A stretch of DNA of 64,000 nt from the NCBI GenBank assembly GCA_023444055.1, contig JAEZRV010000073.1, positions 62,001 to 126,000 on the forward strand. The letters are read 5' to 3'. The translations under genes were made by a program, and so were the position numbers. This DNA is from Bacillota bacterium. Lineage in GTDB: Bacteria > Bacillota > Clostridia > Acetivibrionales > DSM-1351. Shown one piece after another: positions 17,409 through 25,829 of this stretch; position 1 is the first letter of the stretch, and each line of letters opens with the position of its first letter. The notes under the pieces are model-generated. The model was not told the origin of the DNA. It saw only the letters and a list, made by a program, of their open reading frames with translations, and searched no databases.

Positions 17409-19967
17409 ATGTTTAGAAATGCTAAAAAAATAATTAGTTTAACATTAATTTCGGCTTTTGTACTGCCTATGTGTTTGGTTTGTTTGACACCATCATCTGT
17501 ATCAGCCGAAAGTGTTGATAAAATTCAATCTTTTGATATGGAGCAGGTTAGAGTGACTGATCCGTATTTTGTAAATGCATTTAATAAGGAGATTTCATAT
17601 CTGCAATCCATTGATCCTAACCGTTTGTTAGTTGGTTATAAGCAAACAGCTGGTTTGTCAACAAACTACAGTAAGTATGGCGGTTGGGAAAACACACCTC
17701 TTAAGGGGCATACACTGGGTCATTACATGTCAGCACTTGCACAGGCTTATAAAAACACTAAATCCAATCCTACAGTAAATACAGATATGAAAAAGAGAAT
17801 TGATCTTATTATTTCTGAATTACAAGCATGTCAGAATAAAAGGGGCGATGGATATATATATGCTGAGCCTACATCCCAATTTGATGTTGTTGAGGGAAAA
17901 GCAACAGGAACTCTTTGGGCACCTTGGTACACAATGCACAAAATAATGGCAGGACTTATTAGTATTTATGAGTTGGAAGGCAATCCTGCGGCGTTAACTG
18001 TAGCAAGCAATTTAGGAAACTGGATTTACAACAGGGTTAGCAAATGGGATTCTGCAACACAGGCTAAGGTATTGGGCGTTGAATATGGTGGAATGAATGA
18101 TTGCCTTATTGATTTATACAAGTTGACAGGCAATAGCAATCATTTGGCTGCTGCGAAAAAATTTGAAGAACCTTCATTACTCAATGCAATTGCTTCGGGA
18201 AATAACATTTTACCAGGTAAACATGCAAATACAACAATACCAAAATTTATTGGCGCTTCGAACCGTTATCGAACATTAGGTACATCTGAGGCTTCATATC
18301 TTACTGCGGCACAGCAATTTTGGAATTTTGTTATTAAAGACCATACTTATGTTACAGGTGGTAATAGTCAATGGGAAGCTTTTAGGGCTGCAGGAAAACT
18401 AGATCAATATCGTGATGAGTATAATAATGAAACCTGTAATTCCTATAATATGTTGAAGCTAACTCGTAACTTGTTCTTGGTGACAGGTGATATTAAATAT
18501 GCTGATTTCTACGAAAGATCATTTATTAATGAAATTTTAGCTTCTCAAAATCCTGAAACAGGAATGACAACATACTTTAAAGCAATGGGAACTGGGTATT
18601 TTAAAGTATTCAGCAAACCATATGATAACTTCTGGTGTTGTACTGGAACAGGAATGGAAAACTTTACAAAGCTAAATGATAGTATATATTTCAATAATGG
18701 ATCAGATTTGTATGTAAATATGTACTTCAGTTCAACCTTAAATTGGAAAGAAAAAGGTTTCTCATTGACTCAGACGGCTGATATTCCTATGTCGGATACT
18801 GTAACCTTTAAGGTTGATAGCGCTCCATCTTCTGAGATGAAAATTAAATTCAGATCACCATATTGGGTTGCTGCAGATCAAAAAGTAACTGCTAAAGTAA
18901 ATGGAATATCTGTTAACGCTGCAGTAGTTAACGGCTATTTAGATATTAACAGAGTATGGAGTGCCGGAGATAAAATTGAGTTGACAATTCCAGCCGAGGT
19001 AAAGGTTACAAGATGTACTGACAATCCAAATGAAGTAGCTTTCACCTATGGGCCTGTTGTTTTATGTGCTGGACTGGGAAATGAAAGTATGACTACATCT
19101 TCTTGTGGATGGAATGTAACAACAGCAACTAAAACTGTTTCAGTCAAGGATACAATAAATGTTAATTCCTCTACAGCTGCTAGTTTAGATAACTGGCTCG
19201 GTAATATTAATAAATATTTAGTTCAGACACCGGGTAAATTTGAATTTAAATTAAAAGAAACAGATTGTGATAATAGTTTAGTGTTCAGCCCTTATTATAA
19301 AAATTATAGTGGGCGTTATGGAATATACTTTGCGCTAAAAGGTACATTTACAGCTCCGATAGACCCATTTTCCAAGATTGAAGGAGAGAGTTACAATACT
19401 CAGTTCGGTATCCAAAATGTTGAATGCGATGAAGGCACACAGGCTGTCGGATATACAGAAAACGGCGATTATGTAGTTTATAAAAATGTGGATTTCGGTG
19501 ATGGAGCTGTTGGCTTTATAGCTAGAACATCTAGTGCTGCTAATGGTGGAAAAATAGAGATCAGGCTTGACAGTGTTACCGGTCCTTTGGTAGGAACATG
19601 TGATGTTCCAGGTACTGAAGGGTGGCAGAACTTTGTTGATTCAAAAACAAGTGTCAGCGGTGTAAACGGTAAGCATGATGTTTATCTGAAGTTCGTTGGA
19701 GAGAGCGGATACTTAATCAATCTTAACTGGTTTAAATTTGAAAAAGAAGAATTAACGAAAGTAATAGCAGGAGATCTCAATGGAGATAAGAGTGTTGATG
19801 CAACTGACTTCGCACTTATGAAAATGTATCTTCTTGGAATAACTACAGATTTCCCTGTAGAAGATGATTTAGCAGCAGGAGATTTGAATAAGGATGGCGT
19901 AATTGATGCACTTGATTTCGCTAAGTTCAAGCAATACCTGCTAGGTAGTATTGAGAGCTTGTCTTAA
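17409..19967 (+). CDS. Cellulosomal GH127 beta-L-arabinofuranosidase (DUF1680), CBM6, dockerin
   Basis: 852 residues. A signal peptide (~1-33) is followed by a GH127-type (alpha/alpha)6 domain (~40-640), CBM6 (~653-777) and a type I dockerin (~788-850) with two calcium loops (GDLNGDKSVDATDF, GDLNKDGVIDALDF). In GH127 a zinc-bound cysteine acts as nucleophile with a Glu/3-Cys site. Here NNETCNSYN (~340) and NFWCCTGTG (~409) supply Glu and the three Cys. GH146 shares the fold and is hard to exclude. It should remove beta-linked arabinofuranose from plant polymers on the cellulosome. It is divergent from the AraC gene and followed by a strong terminator. Confidence 0.88.
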   Translation: MFRNAKKIISLTLISAFVLPMCLVCLTPSSVSAESVDKIQSFDMEQVRVTDPYFVNAFNKEISYLQSIDPNRLLVGYKQTAGLSTNYSKYGGWENTPLKGHTLGHYMSALAQAYKNTKSNPTVNTDMKKRIDLIISELQACQNKRGDGYIYAEPTSQFDVVEGKATGTLWAPWYTMHKIMAGLISIYELEGNPAALTVASNLGNWIYNRVSKWDSATQAKVLGVEYGGMNDCLIDLYKLTGNSNHLAAAKKFEEPSLLNAIASGNNILPGKHANTTIPKFIGASNRYRTLGTSEASYLTAAQQFWNFVIKDHTYVTGGNSQWEAFRAAGKLDQYRDEYNNETCNSYNMLKLTRNLFLVTGDIKYADFYERSFINEILASQNPETGMTTYFKAMGTGYFKVFSKPYDNFWCCTGTGMENFTKLNDSIYFNNGSDLYVNMYFSSTLNWKEKGFSLTQTADIPMSDTVTFKVDSAPSSEMKIKFRSPYWVAADQKVTAKVNGISVNAAVVNGYLDINRVWSAGDKIELTIPAEVKVTRCTDNPNEVAFTYGPVVLCAGLGNESMTTSSCGWNVTTATKTVSVKDTINVNSSTAASLDNWLGNINKYLVQTPGKFEFKLKETDCDNSLVFSPYYKNYSGRYGIYFALKGTFTAPIDPFSKIEGESYNTQFGIQNVECDEGTQAVGYTENGDYVVYKNVDFGDGAVGFIARTSSAANGGKIEIRLDSVTGPLVGTCDVPGTEGWQNFVDSKTSVSGVNGKHDVYLKFVGESGYLINLNWFKFEKEELTKVIAGDLNGDKSVDATDFALMKMYLLGITTDFPVEDDLAAGDLNKDGVIDALDFAKFKQYLLGSIESLS

Positions 19968-19997
19968 GCACAGAGTAAATTAATAAAAAAGACCTTT

Positions 19998-20043
19998 AAA
20001 AAACTGAGGTGTTAAGTTTTTATAACTTAAACCTCAGTTTTTT
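19998..20043 (+). terminator. Terminator after the GH127 gene
   Basis: AAAAACTGAGGT and ACCTCAGTTTTT form a 12-base-pair outer stem. An inner TTAAGTT/AACTTAA stem lies inside it, and a T run follows, about 30 bases after the stop codon. Confidence 0.88.
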
Positions 20044-20052
20044 TGTTCTATT

Positions 20053-20152
20053 CAATAGTTTGGCTAGAACGTCAACTTAAAATTAGTAGGGCTTCTTATC
20101 GATAGTTTGTCTAGAATGTAAAATGAGGATTATAACCATTAGAACTTCTATA
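20053..20152. repeat. Two-copy tandem repeat upstream of the GH11-CE4 gene
   Basis: ATAGTTTGGCTAGAACGT near 20055 recurs as ATAGTTTGTCTAGAATGT near 20102, a period of about 47 bases. The following TTA...AGTAGGGCTTCT and TTA...ATTAGAACTTCT stretches are more diverged. It could be a regulator-binding repeat or a relic of a duplication. The remaining ~350 bases to the promoter show nothing clear. Confidence 0.4.
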
Positions 20153-20512
20153 TCATATAAATATCTAAAAAATATAAAAATAGTTTATAAATTGAAATTA
20201 CAAAGTATCCTGACTTGAGGGAAATGACGAAACGAATAGCTTAAGTATATGGCAAATACTCTAATCGTTACAACTATTTATGTAAAATAAACTACTAAAA
20301 ATGTAAAAAAATAGGGTTTTATTTGATGCACTATGGAGTAATACGGGAGATTGTGAAGTACTTTGAACTAATTATTTTTCTTTGAATATAAAATGATGAA
20401 AAACTCTACTTAATTATATAACATTACAAAGTCGTTTTTGTGTGTGTGCAATATTACCAAAAAAAGTATAAATTATTGTGAAATTTATTGTGAACTATGC
20501 ATTGAAAACGTG

Positions 20513-20581
20513 TTGTGCAATGCATTAGGATATGCTAAAATTTAGTAAGAATATGTTATGTTTGTAATATATTCTTACTAA
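20513..20581 (+). promoter_or_regulatory. Candidate promoter and 5'-leader stem-loop of the GH11-CE4 gene
   Basis: TTGTGC, a 17-base spacer and TAAAAT (20513-20541) make a plausible sigma-A promoter. Directly after it, TTAGTAAGAATAT (20542-20554) pairs perfectly over 13 bases with ATATTCTTACTAA (20569-20581). A transcript starting near 20548 would contain most of the hairpin at its 5' end, which usually stabilises mRNA. The inverted repeat could equally be an operator. Confidence 0.5.
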
Positions 20582-20612
20582 TTAAAATTTCTTGAGAAAG
20601 GAGAGTGCTAAA

Positions 20613-22625
20613 ATGAACAAGAAGTTGATGGTAATGTTATCATTCCTAATGTGTTTTACCATTATTTTTGCTGGAGTTGACGTACAAGCTGCACAAACGC
20701 TTACCGGAAATGCTACAGGAAAAATTGATGGTTATGACTATGAATTGTGGAAAGATAACGGAAATACTACCATGACATTAAATGGCGGTGGTACATTCAG
20801 TTGCTCATGGAATAATATCAATAACGCATTATTCCGTACAGGCAAAAAATACGACGAGACCCAGACTTGGCAACAACTCGGTGGTATAAAATTAAACTAC
20901 GAATGTGACTACCAGCCATCAGGAAATTCATATTTGTCTGTCTATGGATGGACAAGTAGCCCGCTTGTTGAATATTACATTGTAGATAGTTGGGGGAACT
21001 GGAGACCACCTGGATCACAATCAAAGGGAACAATTACCGTTGATGGTGCTGTGTATGATTTATATCAAACAACTCGTGTAAATCAGCCTTCAATTAAAGG
21101 TAATACGACTTTTGAGCAATACTGGAGTGTTCGTCAGCAGAAGCGTACCAGCGGAACTATTACTGTTAGTGACCACTTTAAAGCGTGGGAATCTAAAGGA
21201 ATGAAAATGGGTAAGATGTATGAAGTTTCAATGGTTGTTGAGGGATATCAGAGTAGCGGACAAGCTAACATGAAAAAAATGACAATTGAAACTGGCGATG
21301 TTCCAACAGATCCAACGGACCCAACGGATCCAACAGATCCAGTAGCTGAGCGTAGTGCTTTCACAACAATAGATTCATCAAGTTATAATGCTACCAATTC
21401 TACAACTGTTCAGAAAATAGGAACAGATTCAGGAAATGGTGTAGGATACATTGAGAGCGGCAACTATCTCGCATATAAAAACATTAATTTTGGAACTGGT
21501 GCAACATCATTTAAAGCTCATGTTGCGAATGGCAACAGCTCCAGTACAACTATTCAATTAAGAACTGGCAGCTCAACTGGTACAATTATAGGCTCCTTGA
21601 CTGTACCTGCTACCGGCGGATGGGATACTTACAAAGATTTATCCACTACTGTCAGCGGTGTTTCAGGTGTAAAAGACTTATACCTTTGCTTTAGCGGATC
21701 TGTTAATGTTGGTTCCTTCTCATTCAGCAAGGATGGTACTACAGATCCAGGTACTGGTGATAAAATATTGCTTGGTGATGTTGATGGAAGCGGAACCGTA
21801 GATGCTCTTGACTTTGCAACTTACAAACAGTATTTGCTAGGACAAAAAACATCATTACCTGCTGCTGGGGATATAGATCAAAATGGTTCAATGGATGCTC
21901 TTGACTTCGCTAAGTTAAAACAGCATTTATTAGGTATCATTCAGCTTGGTACAATAACAGTTGGTGGTCAAAATCCAGGAGGAGATGATAATCCTATAGA
22001 TCCTACAAAAAAACTAATTGCGTTGACTTTTGATGATGGTCCAGATGTAAATATGACACCAAGAGTTCTTGATAGACTTGAGAAGTATGGTGTTAAGGCT
22101 ACATTCATGATGATTGGACAGAACATGAATTCTTCAACAGCATCTCTTATTAAAAGAATTACAGATGGTGGGAATGAAATCGGAAATCACTCATGGGATT
22201 ATCAGGGTATGGGTAATATGTCTGCAACAGATATCAAGACAAAAATTGCTAATACTACTGCAGCTATAAAACAATACACAGGTCAAACACCTAAGTTTTT
22301 CCGTGCACCAAATTTAGCGTATAGCCAAACTTTGTATAGCAATGTTGATTTAACATTTATACAGGGTGTTGTATGTAATGACTGGGATCAATCTACATCT
22401 GCTCAAACAAGAGCAAACTTAGCAATACAGGGTGCTAAAGATGGCGCAATCATATTGTTGCATGACAATCAGCCTGCACCACATCCTACTGCTGAAGCGT
22501 TGGATATCATAATTCCTACACTTCAACAACAAGGTTACCAATTTGTAACATTAAGCGAGTTGTTTCAAGCTAAGGGTGTTTCTTTAAGCTCTACTGGTGA
22601 TAAGGTTTATTCAAGCGTTCCATAA
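20613..22625 (+). CDS. Cellulosomal bifunctional xylanase/acetylxylan esterase, GH11-CBM6-dockerin-CE4
   Basis: About 670 residues. A signal peptide (~1-27) is followed by a complete GH11 jelly-roll (~30-225) with nucleophile Glu in PLVEYYIVDSWG and acid/base Glu in VVEGYQSSG. Next come a PTDP repeat linker, a CBM6-like module (~248-374), an internal dockerin (~386-446) and a CE4 deacetylase (~466-662). The order matches Clostridium thermocellum Xyn11A. CE4 has TFDDGP, but the metal motif reads NHSWDYQ, with Tyr where most CE4 enzymes have the second His. A reduced metal site is known in some acetylxylan esterases. ATG 20613 follows AAAGGAGAG; the upstream TTG is unlikely. Confidence 0.93.
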   Translation: MNKKLMVMLSFLMCFTIIFAGVDVQAAQTLTGNATGKIDGYDYELWKDNGNTTMTLNGGGTFSCSWNNINNALFRTGKKYDETQTWQQLGGIKLNYECDYQPSGNSYLSVYGWTSSPLVEYYIVDSWGNWRPPGSQSKGTITVDGAVYDLYQTTRVNQPSIKGNTTFEQYWSVRQQKRTSGTITVSDHFKAWESKGMKMGKMYEVSMVVEGYQSSGQANMKKMTIETGDVPTDPTDPTDPTDPVAERSAFTTIDSSSYNATNSTTVQKIGTDSGNGVGYIESGNYLAYKNINFGTGATSFKAHVANGNSSSTTIQLRTGSSTGTIIGSLTVPATGGWDTYKDLSTTVSGVSGVKDLYLCFSGSVNVGSFSFSKDGTTDPGTGDKILLGDVDGSGTVDALDFATYKQYLLGQKTSLPAAGDIDQNGSMDALDFAKLKQHLLGIIQLGTITVGGQNPGGDDNPIDPTKKLIALTFDDGPDVNMTPRVLDRLEKYGVKATFMMIGQNMNSSTASLIKRITDGGNEIGNHSWDYQGMGNMSATDIKTKIANTTAAIKQYTGQTPKFFRAPNLAYSQTLYSNVDLTFIQGVVCNDWDQSTSAQTRANLAIQGAKDGAIILLHDNQPAPHPTAEALDIIIPTLQQQGYQFVTLSELFQAKGVSLSSTGDKVYSSVP

Positions 22626-22667
22626 GTTTTGGATAGCATCAATTATTAGTGGTAAAGAATAGACTTT

Positions 22668-22705
22668 AAAAAAGCAACTCTACCAATTTGGCGGAGTTGC
22701 TTTTT
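22668..22705 (+). terminator. Terminator after the GH11-CE4 gene
   Basis: AAAAAGCAACTC and GAGTTGCTTTTT form a 12-base-pair stem with a 13-base loop and terminal T run. Confidence 0.9.
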
Positions 22706-22734
22706 AGTATTTGATTTAAAATTAAAATGGTTTA

Positions 22735-22789
22735 ACACTAATTTGCATTTTAAAATATCGTTCTTTATATTTAAAACGAAATATTTTAT
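22735..22789. repeat. Short palindromic repeat (MITE-like family), copy 1
   Basis: The ends ACACTAATTTGCATTTTAAA and TTTAAAACGAAATATTTT are diverged versions of the family ends ATACTAATTTGCATTTAAAA and TTTAAATACGAAATAGTAT. It overlaps the end of the convergent fascin-like gene by a few bases, so it may provide that gene's last codons. Confidence 0.6.
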
Positions 22790-23160
22790 ATGTATAGGTG
22801 AATAATTTCAAATGTCTCATTATTCCCGACGCTATTACTGGTTGCTGAAAGTGAGTTGAAATGAACGAACATATCGTTATTTGCTTTAACTGCAACTTTG
22901 TTTGCTCCTAAAAAGATAGCGCTAAATAATTCGTTTTCGGATATTCCTGTATTGCTTTGAATTAATGTTAATGAATTATTATTAAGACTTACGAAATGCC
23001 TTTTATACGATTGCAAAAAGACTTTCATTCCTATTGGAACAAAAAATTGTACTTCAGGATCCGAAATATCGCAATTTTCAAAAGACAAAGTGTCATCCGC
23101 ATTGTGACGTAAATAATGACCATTTGGTGCTTTTATTGCTATTCTAAAGTTTGGTCCCAT
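22786..23160 (-). CDS. Small fascin-like (beta-trefoil) protein
   Basis: About 124 residues without signal peptide or membrane segment. Repeating beta-hairpins with the patterns GHYLRHNADDTLSFE, RHFVSLNNNSLTLIQ and VAVKANNDMFVHFN suggest a fascin/actin-cross-linking-like beta-trefoil. The ligand is unknown. The open frame extends to 23199, but AAAGGAG lies inside that extension and 11 bases before the ATG at 23160, which is taken as the start. It is encoded just downstream of the kinase gene, same strand, 87 bases away, and could be co-transcribed. Confidence 0.6.
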   Translation of the reverse strand: MGPNFRIAIKAPNGHYLRHNADDTLSFENCDISDPEVQFFVPIGMKVFLQSYKRHFVSLNNNSLTLIQSNTGISENELFSAIFLGANKVAVKANNDMFVHFNSLSATSNSVGNNETFEIIHLYI

Positions 23161-23247
23161 TTTGAATTTTACTCCTTTATAGTTATTTATTGTTAGCAAA
23201 AATTAATATATCACTTTGATATTAGAATTGTCAATAAACATAGAGAA

Positions 23248-25086
23248 TTATAATAAAGTATTCCTTAATGTTAATGGTAAAAAAATATAAACTTGGGTTC
23301 CTTTGCCTAACTCAGATTCAATATTGATAGAACCGTTAAATTGTCCTTTGATGGCGATATTAGCTAGATACAGACCTAATCCTGAACCATCAATGCCTTT
23401 AGTTGTAACCATTTCTACAAAAACTTTTTTTAATGTCTCAGGTGATATTCCTTTACCGTAGTCTTCTATTATGAGGGAAATTCCGCTGCCTTTTTCTTTT
23501 ACTGTCAAATCTATTGACCCTCCATTATTATCATACGATTGAATAGAATTAATTACGATGTTATTTAGTATTTGTGTAAGTGCGGTTATATTGCCATTAA
23601 TAATAGTGTTTGGATTAATTGTTATTTTTTTATTTAATATACATTTTGATTTTTTTAGTTCGAACTCCATTAAAATGGTAACTTGATTTAGCAATTTTTC
23701 TACTGTAAAGTTGTTGTTTTCTGTGCTGTTCATACTTGTGGTTTGGTCTTTTACTGCTGATACAATGTCGGATATATAAACTAGATATTGCTTGATTTGA
23801 TTTTCCCATTTCTTCATATCATTTATTGTGGTTATAAAATCTGGGAAATTAGAGTATACTTGTAGGTCTGATAATAGCTTGTCAATTTTTAGTGTATTCT
23901 TTTCAAGAACATTAATTCCTCCTGATGAGGCCATAAGCGGAGATTTGATATTGTGGGCTAATCCTCCTATTAACTGATTTAAAGAGATTAAGCGTCCTTT
24001 TTCGATAAGCCTAAGAGTATTTTCCTCCTTCAGTTCTAATAATTGTTTATGCACGCTTATATCCTTAAGAAAGATAAGGGTAGCCATAAAACGTTTTCTT
24101 CTGAAAATGGGAATGATTTCAATATTAAAGTACTTTTTGCCGTTTATATCAAATCGATATTCGAATTTTGTTGTTTCGCCACTGGTTTTGGATGAATTAA
24201 TACTTTCAAGTAACTGCTTATTGAAATCTTCTGAAATCTTGTTGCCTAAAACTTCGGATAATTTAATTTTGTCAATGTATACCAAATCTTTAAAGTTTTC
24301 TTTAAAGTTTTGATTCATTTCTAAAATGTTATATTTATAATCAACAACTAAAAATGAATCGCTAAAATTGTCAACTATGATTTTTGTTGAAATAGGTATA
24401 CTAGCCATAAAATTATATTTATAAATAGATATAGTAAAACATATCGCAGCGAAGCAGTAGGTTAAGGCATAAAGATAGCCTGGCATATATGATACTTTTG
24501 GATTTTTTGTATAGATAAAATAACTCATATATTCAAATATAATTGGAACGATAATGCCTATGACAAAAAGGAGATTTTGTTTTGAAAGATTTCCTGTGTA
24601 TTTTAAACTACAATATACTACATAGGCTATTGAGATTGTAAGGAATATAATTTGCCAAGTGTAATGAATATAATAATAAGGTCCAGCAGTAATTGTATTA
24701 GTGCTTCTAGAGACTATGAAAAGCTTGTGTATATTATTAGTTAAGTATAAAAAACTACTTATTATGGGAGGTAAAAAAATTAACAAATATGTTATATGGT
24801 TCTCGATTCTGTGTTTTATAATTGTTATGGAAAATAAAAGCAAGGTACATGGCAGAAAAAAGGTGATAATAGATTGGACTGAATTAAATATCCCGAAAAA
24901 GGTAAAATTAAATATATCATTTATCATTTGAAGTGTTGTCCATATAAGAGTAAGCAGCACATTAGTCGAACAAATCCAATGAAGCTGATTTTTGTTTTTT
25001 ACCCTAAATATAATATATAAAAGAATTATTAATGTTCCTATGGATATTGCGTAATTTATCGAGATTTTTACTAACTCGTATGACAT
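23248..25086 (-). CDS. Sensor histidine kinase with 7TM N-terminus and PAS domain
   Basis: 612 residues. Seven hydrophobic segments (~1-225) resemble the HisKA_7TM sensing region and are followed by a PAS domain (~235-345). The dimerisation helix has the phospho-acceptor His in GGLAHNIKSPLMA (~379). The ATPase domain has N-box NIVINSIQSYDNN, DYGKGIS and GSGLGLYLA. It probably senses a hydrophobic or membrane-associated signal. AAGGAG seven bases before the ATG marks the start. The likely partner is the response regulator at 28088-28681, because the two genes share a duplicated upstream region. A secreted protease gene lies between them. Confidence 0.92.
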   Translation of the reverse strand: MSYELVKISINYAISIGTLIILLYIIFRVKNKNQLHWICSTNVLLTLIWTTLQMINDIFNFTFFGIFNSVQSIITFFLPCTLLLFSITIIKHRIENHITYLLIFLPPIISSFLYLTNNIHKLFIVSRSTNTITAGPYYYIHYTWQIIFLTISIAYVVYCSLKYTGNLSKQNLLFVIGIIVPIIFEYMSYFIYTKNPKVSYMPGYLYALTYCFAAICFTISIYKYNFMASIPISTKIIVDNFSDSFLVVDYKYNILEMNQNFKENFKDLVYIDKIKLSEVLGNKISEDFNKQLLESINSSKTSGETTKFEYRFDINGKKYFNIEIIPIFRRKRFMATLIFLKDISVHKQLLELKEENTLRLIEKGRLISLNQLIGGLAHNIKSPLMASSGGINVLEKNTLKIDKLLSDLQVYSNFPDFITTINDMKKWENQIKQYLVYISDIVSAVKDQTTSMNSTENNNFTVEKLLNQVTILMEFELKKSKCILNKKITINPNTIINGNITALTQILNNIVINSIQSYDNNGGSIDLTVKEKGSGISLIIEDYGKGISPETLKKVFVEMVTTKGIDGSGLGLYLANIAIKGQFNGSINIESELGKGTQVYIFLPLTLRNTLL

Positions 25087-25100
25087 ATAAAAACTCCTTA

Positions 25101-25423
25101 AAATATATTAAAATTATCTTCTATTTATCAATATCTCACTGAATGTTGCATTAGATTTACAATTGTTAGGTTATCATAAAAATGGAAAATTTTCAACGCG
25201 GATTCATTAAGTATGACTAGATATAAAAATAAAATATTCATTATTTGTGACAATATTTAAAATCACATAATTAAATAAAGTAAAATTTAATGTTAAAAAG
25301 CTATGGTTACTGCATTTTGCGGTAAAATTATAGAAAAGTAAAGTTAAATTCCAAAAAAATAGTTATTGAAATGTCATGGAAAATGAAGTGATATAATGTT
25401 AAAAATGATATCATTTATGACAG
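25101..25423. repeat. Duplicated regulatory region, copy upstream of the kinase
   Basis: About 323 bases that align nearly end to end with 28658-28983 upstream of the response regulator. On the minus strand it carries TTGAAA (25191-25196), a 17-base spacer and TAACCT (25168-25173). The copy includes a relic of the regulator's first codons: ATAGAAGATAATTTTAATAT here against ATGGAAGATAAATTTAATAT there. The start codon has become ATA, and a new AAGGAG follows for the kinase. Confidence 0.85.
25168..25196 (-). promoter_or_regulatory. Promoter of the histidine kinase gene
   Basis: TTGAAA-17-TAACCT read on the minus strand. The same box pair and spacing are kept in the copy before the response regulator (TTGAAA-17-TACCCT), although the surrounding sequence has diverged. 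That supports function. Confidence 0.65.
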
Positions 25424-25829
25424 TACGTAACAACCTTAGTGATACTAGGTATCAACTAACTCAACCAAATGTTAAATATTAGGGGGTTTTATAAAGAAAT
25501 ATAAAATTTAAAAAGTATTGTTGTTAGATTTGCTAAAATATAAAGAAAAACTTACGATTTGTGTAATAAATTGAGAATATGGCTCCTAACAAATATTCTT
25601 GCTAATTCATATGCTTTGAATAAATACAAATTTATGGTAATATATAAAACGCATATTTTAATAAGCTAAAAGGTTCTTATTGAGTAAACAATAATATTAT
25701 TTGGTAGAAATATAGAGGGAGGTAATAAAGAGCAATTAGAGGTAAAGTATATTGTCGTTTATCGTTAAAAATTATCAAAATAACCTTTTTGGCTATATGT
25801 TTAAAAAATATTATGAAGAGGTGGAAAAT

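Noticed and set aside
20501..20516. TGAAAACGTGTTGT as a catabolite-repression (cre) site
   Set aside because: The right half does not match the cre consensus end; without a motif score it is not safe to call.
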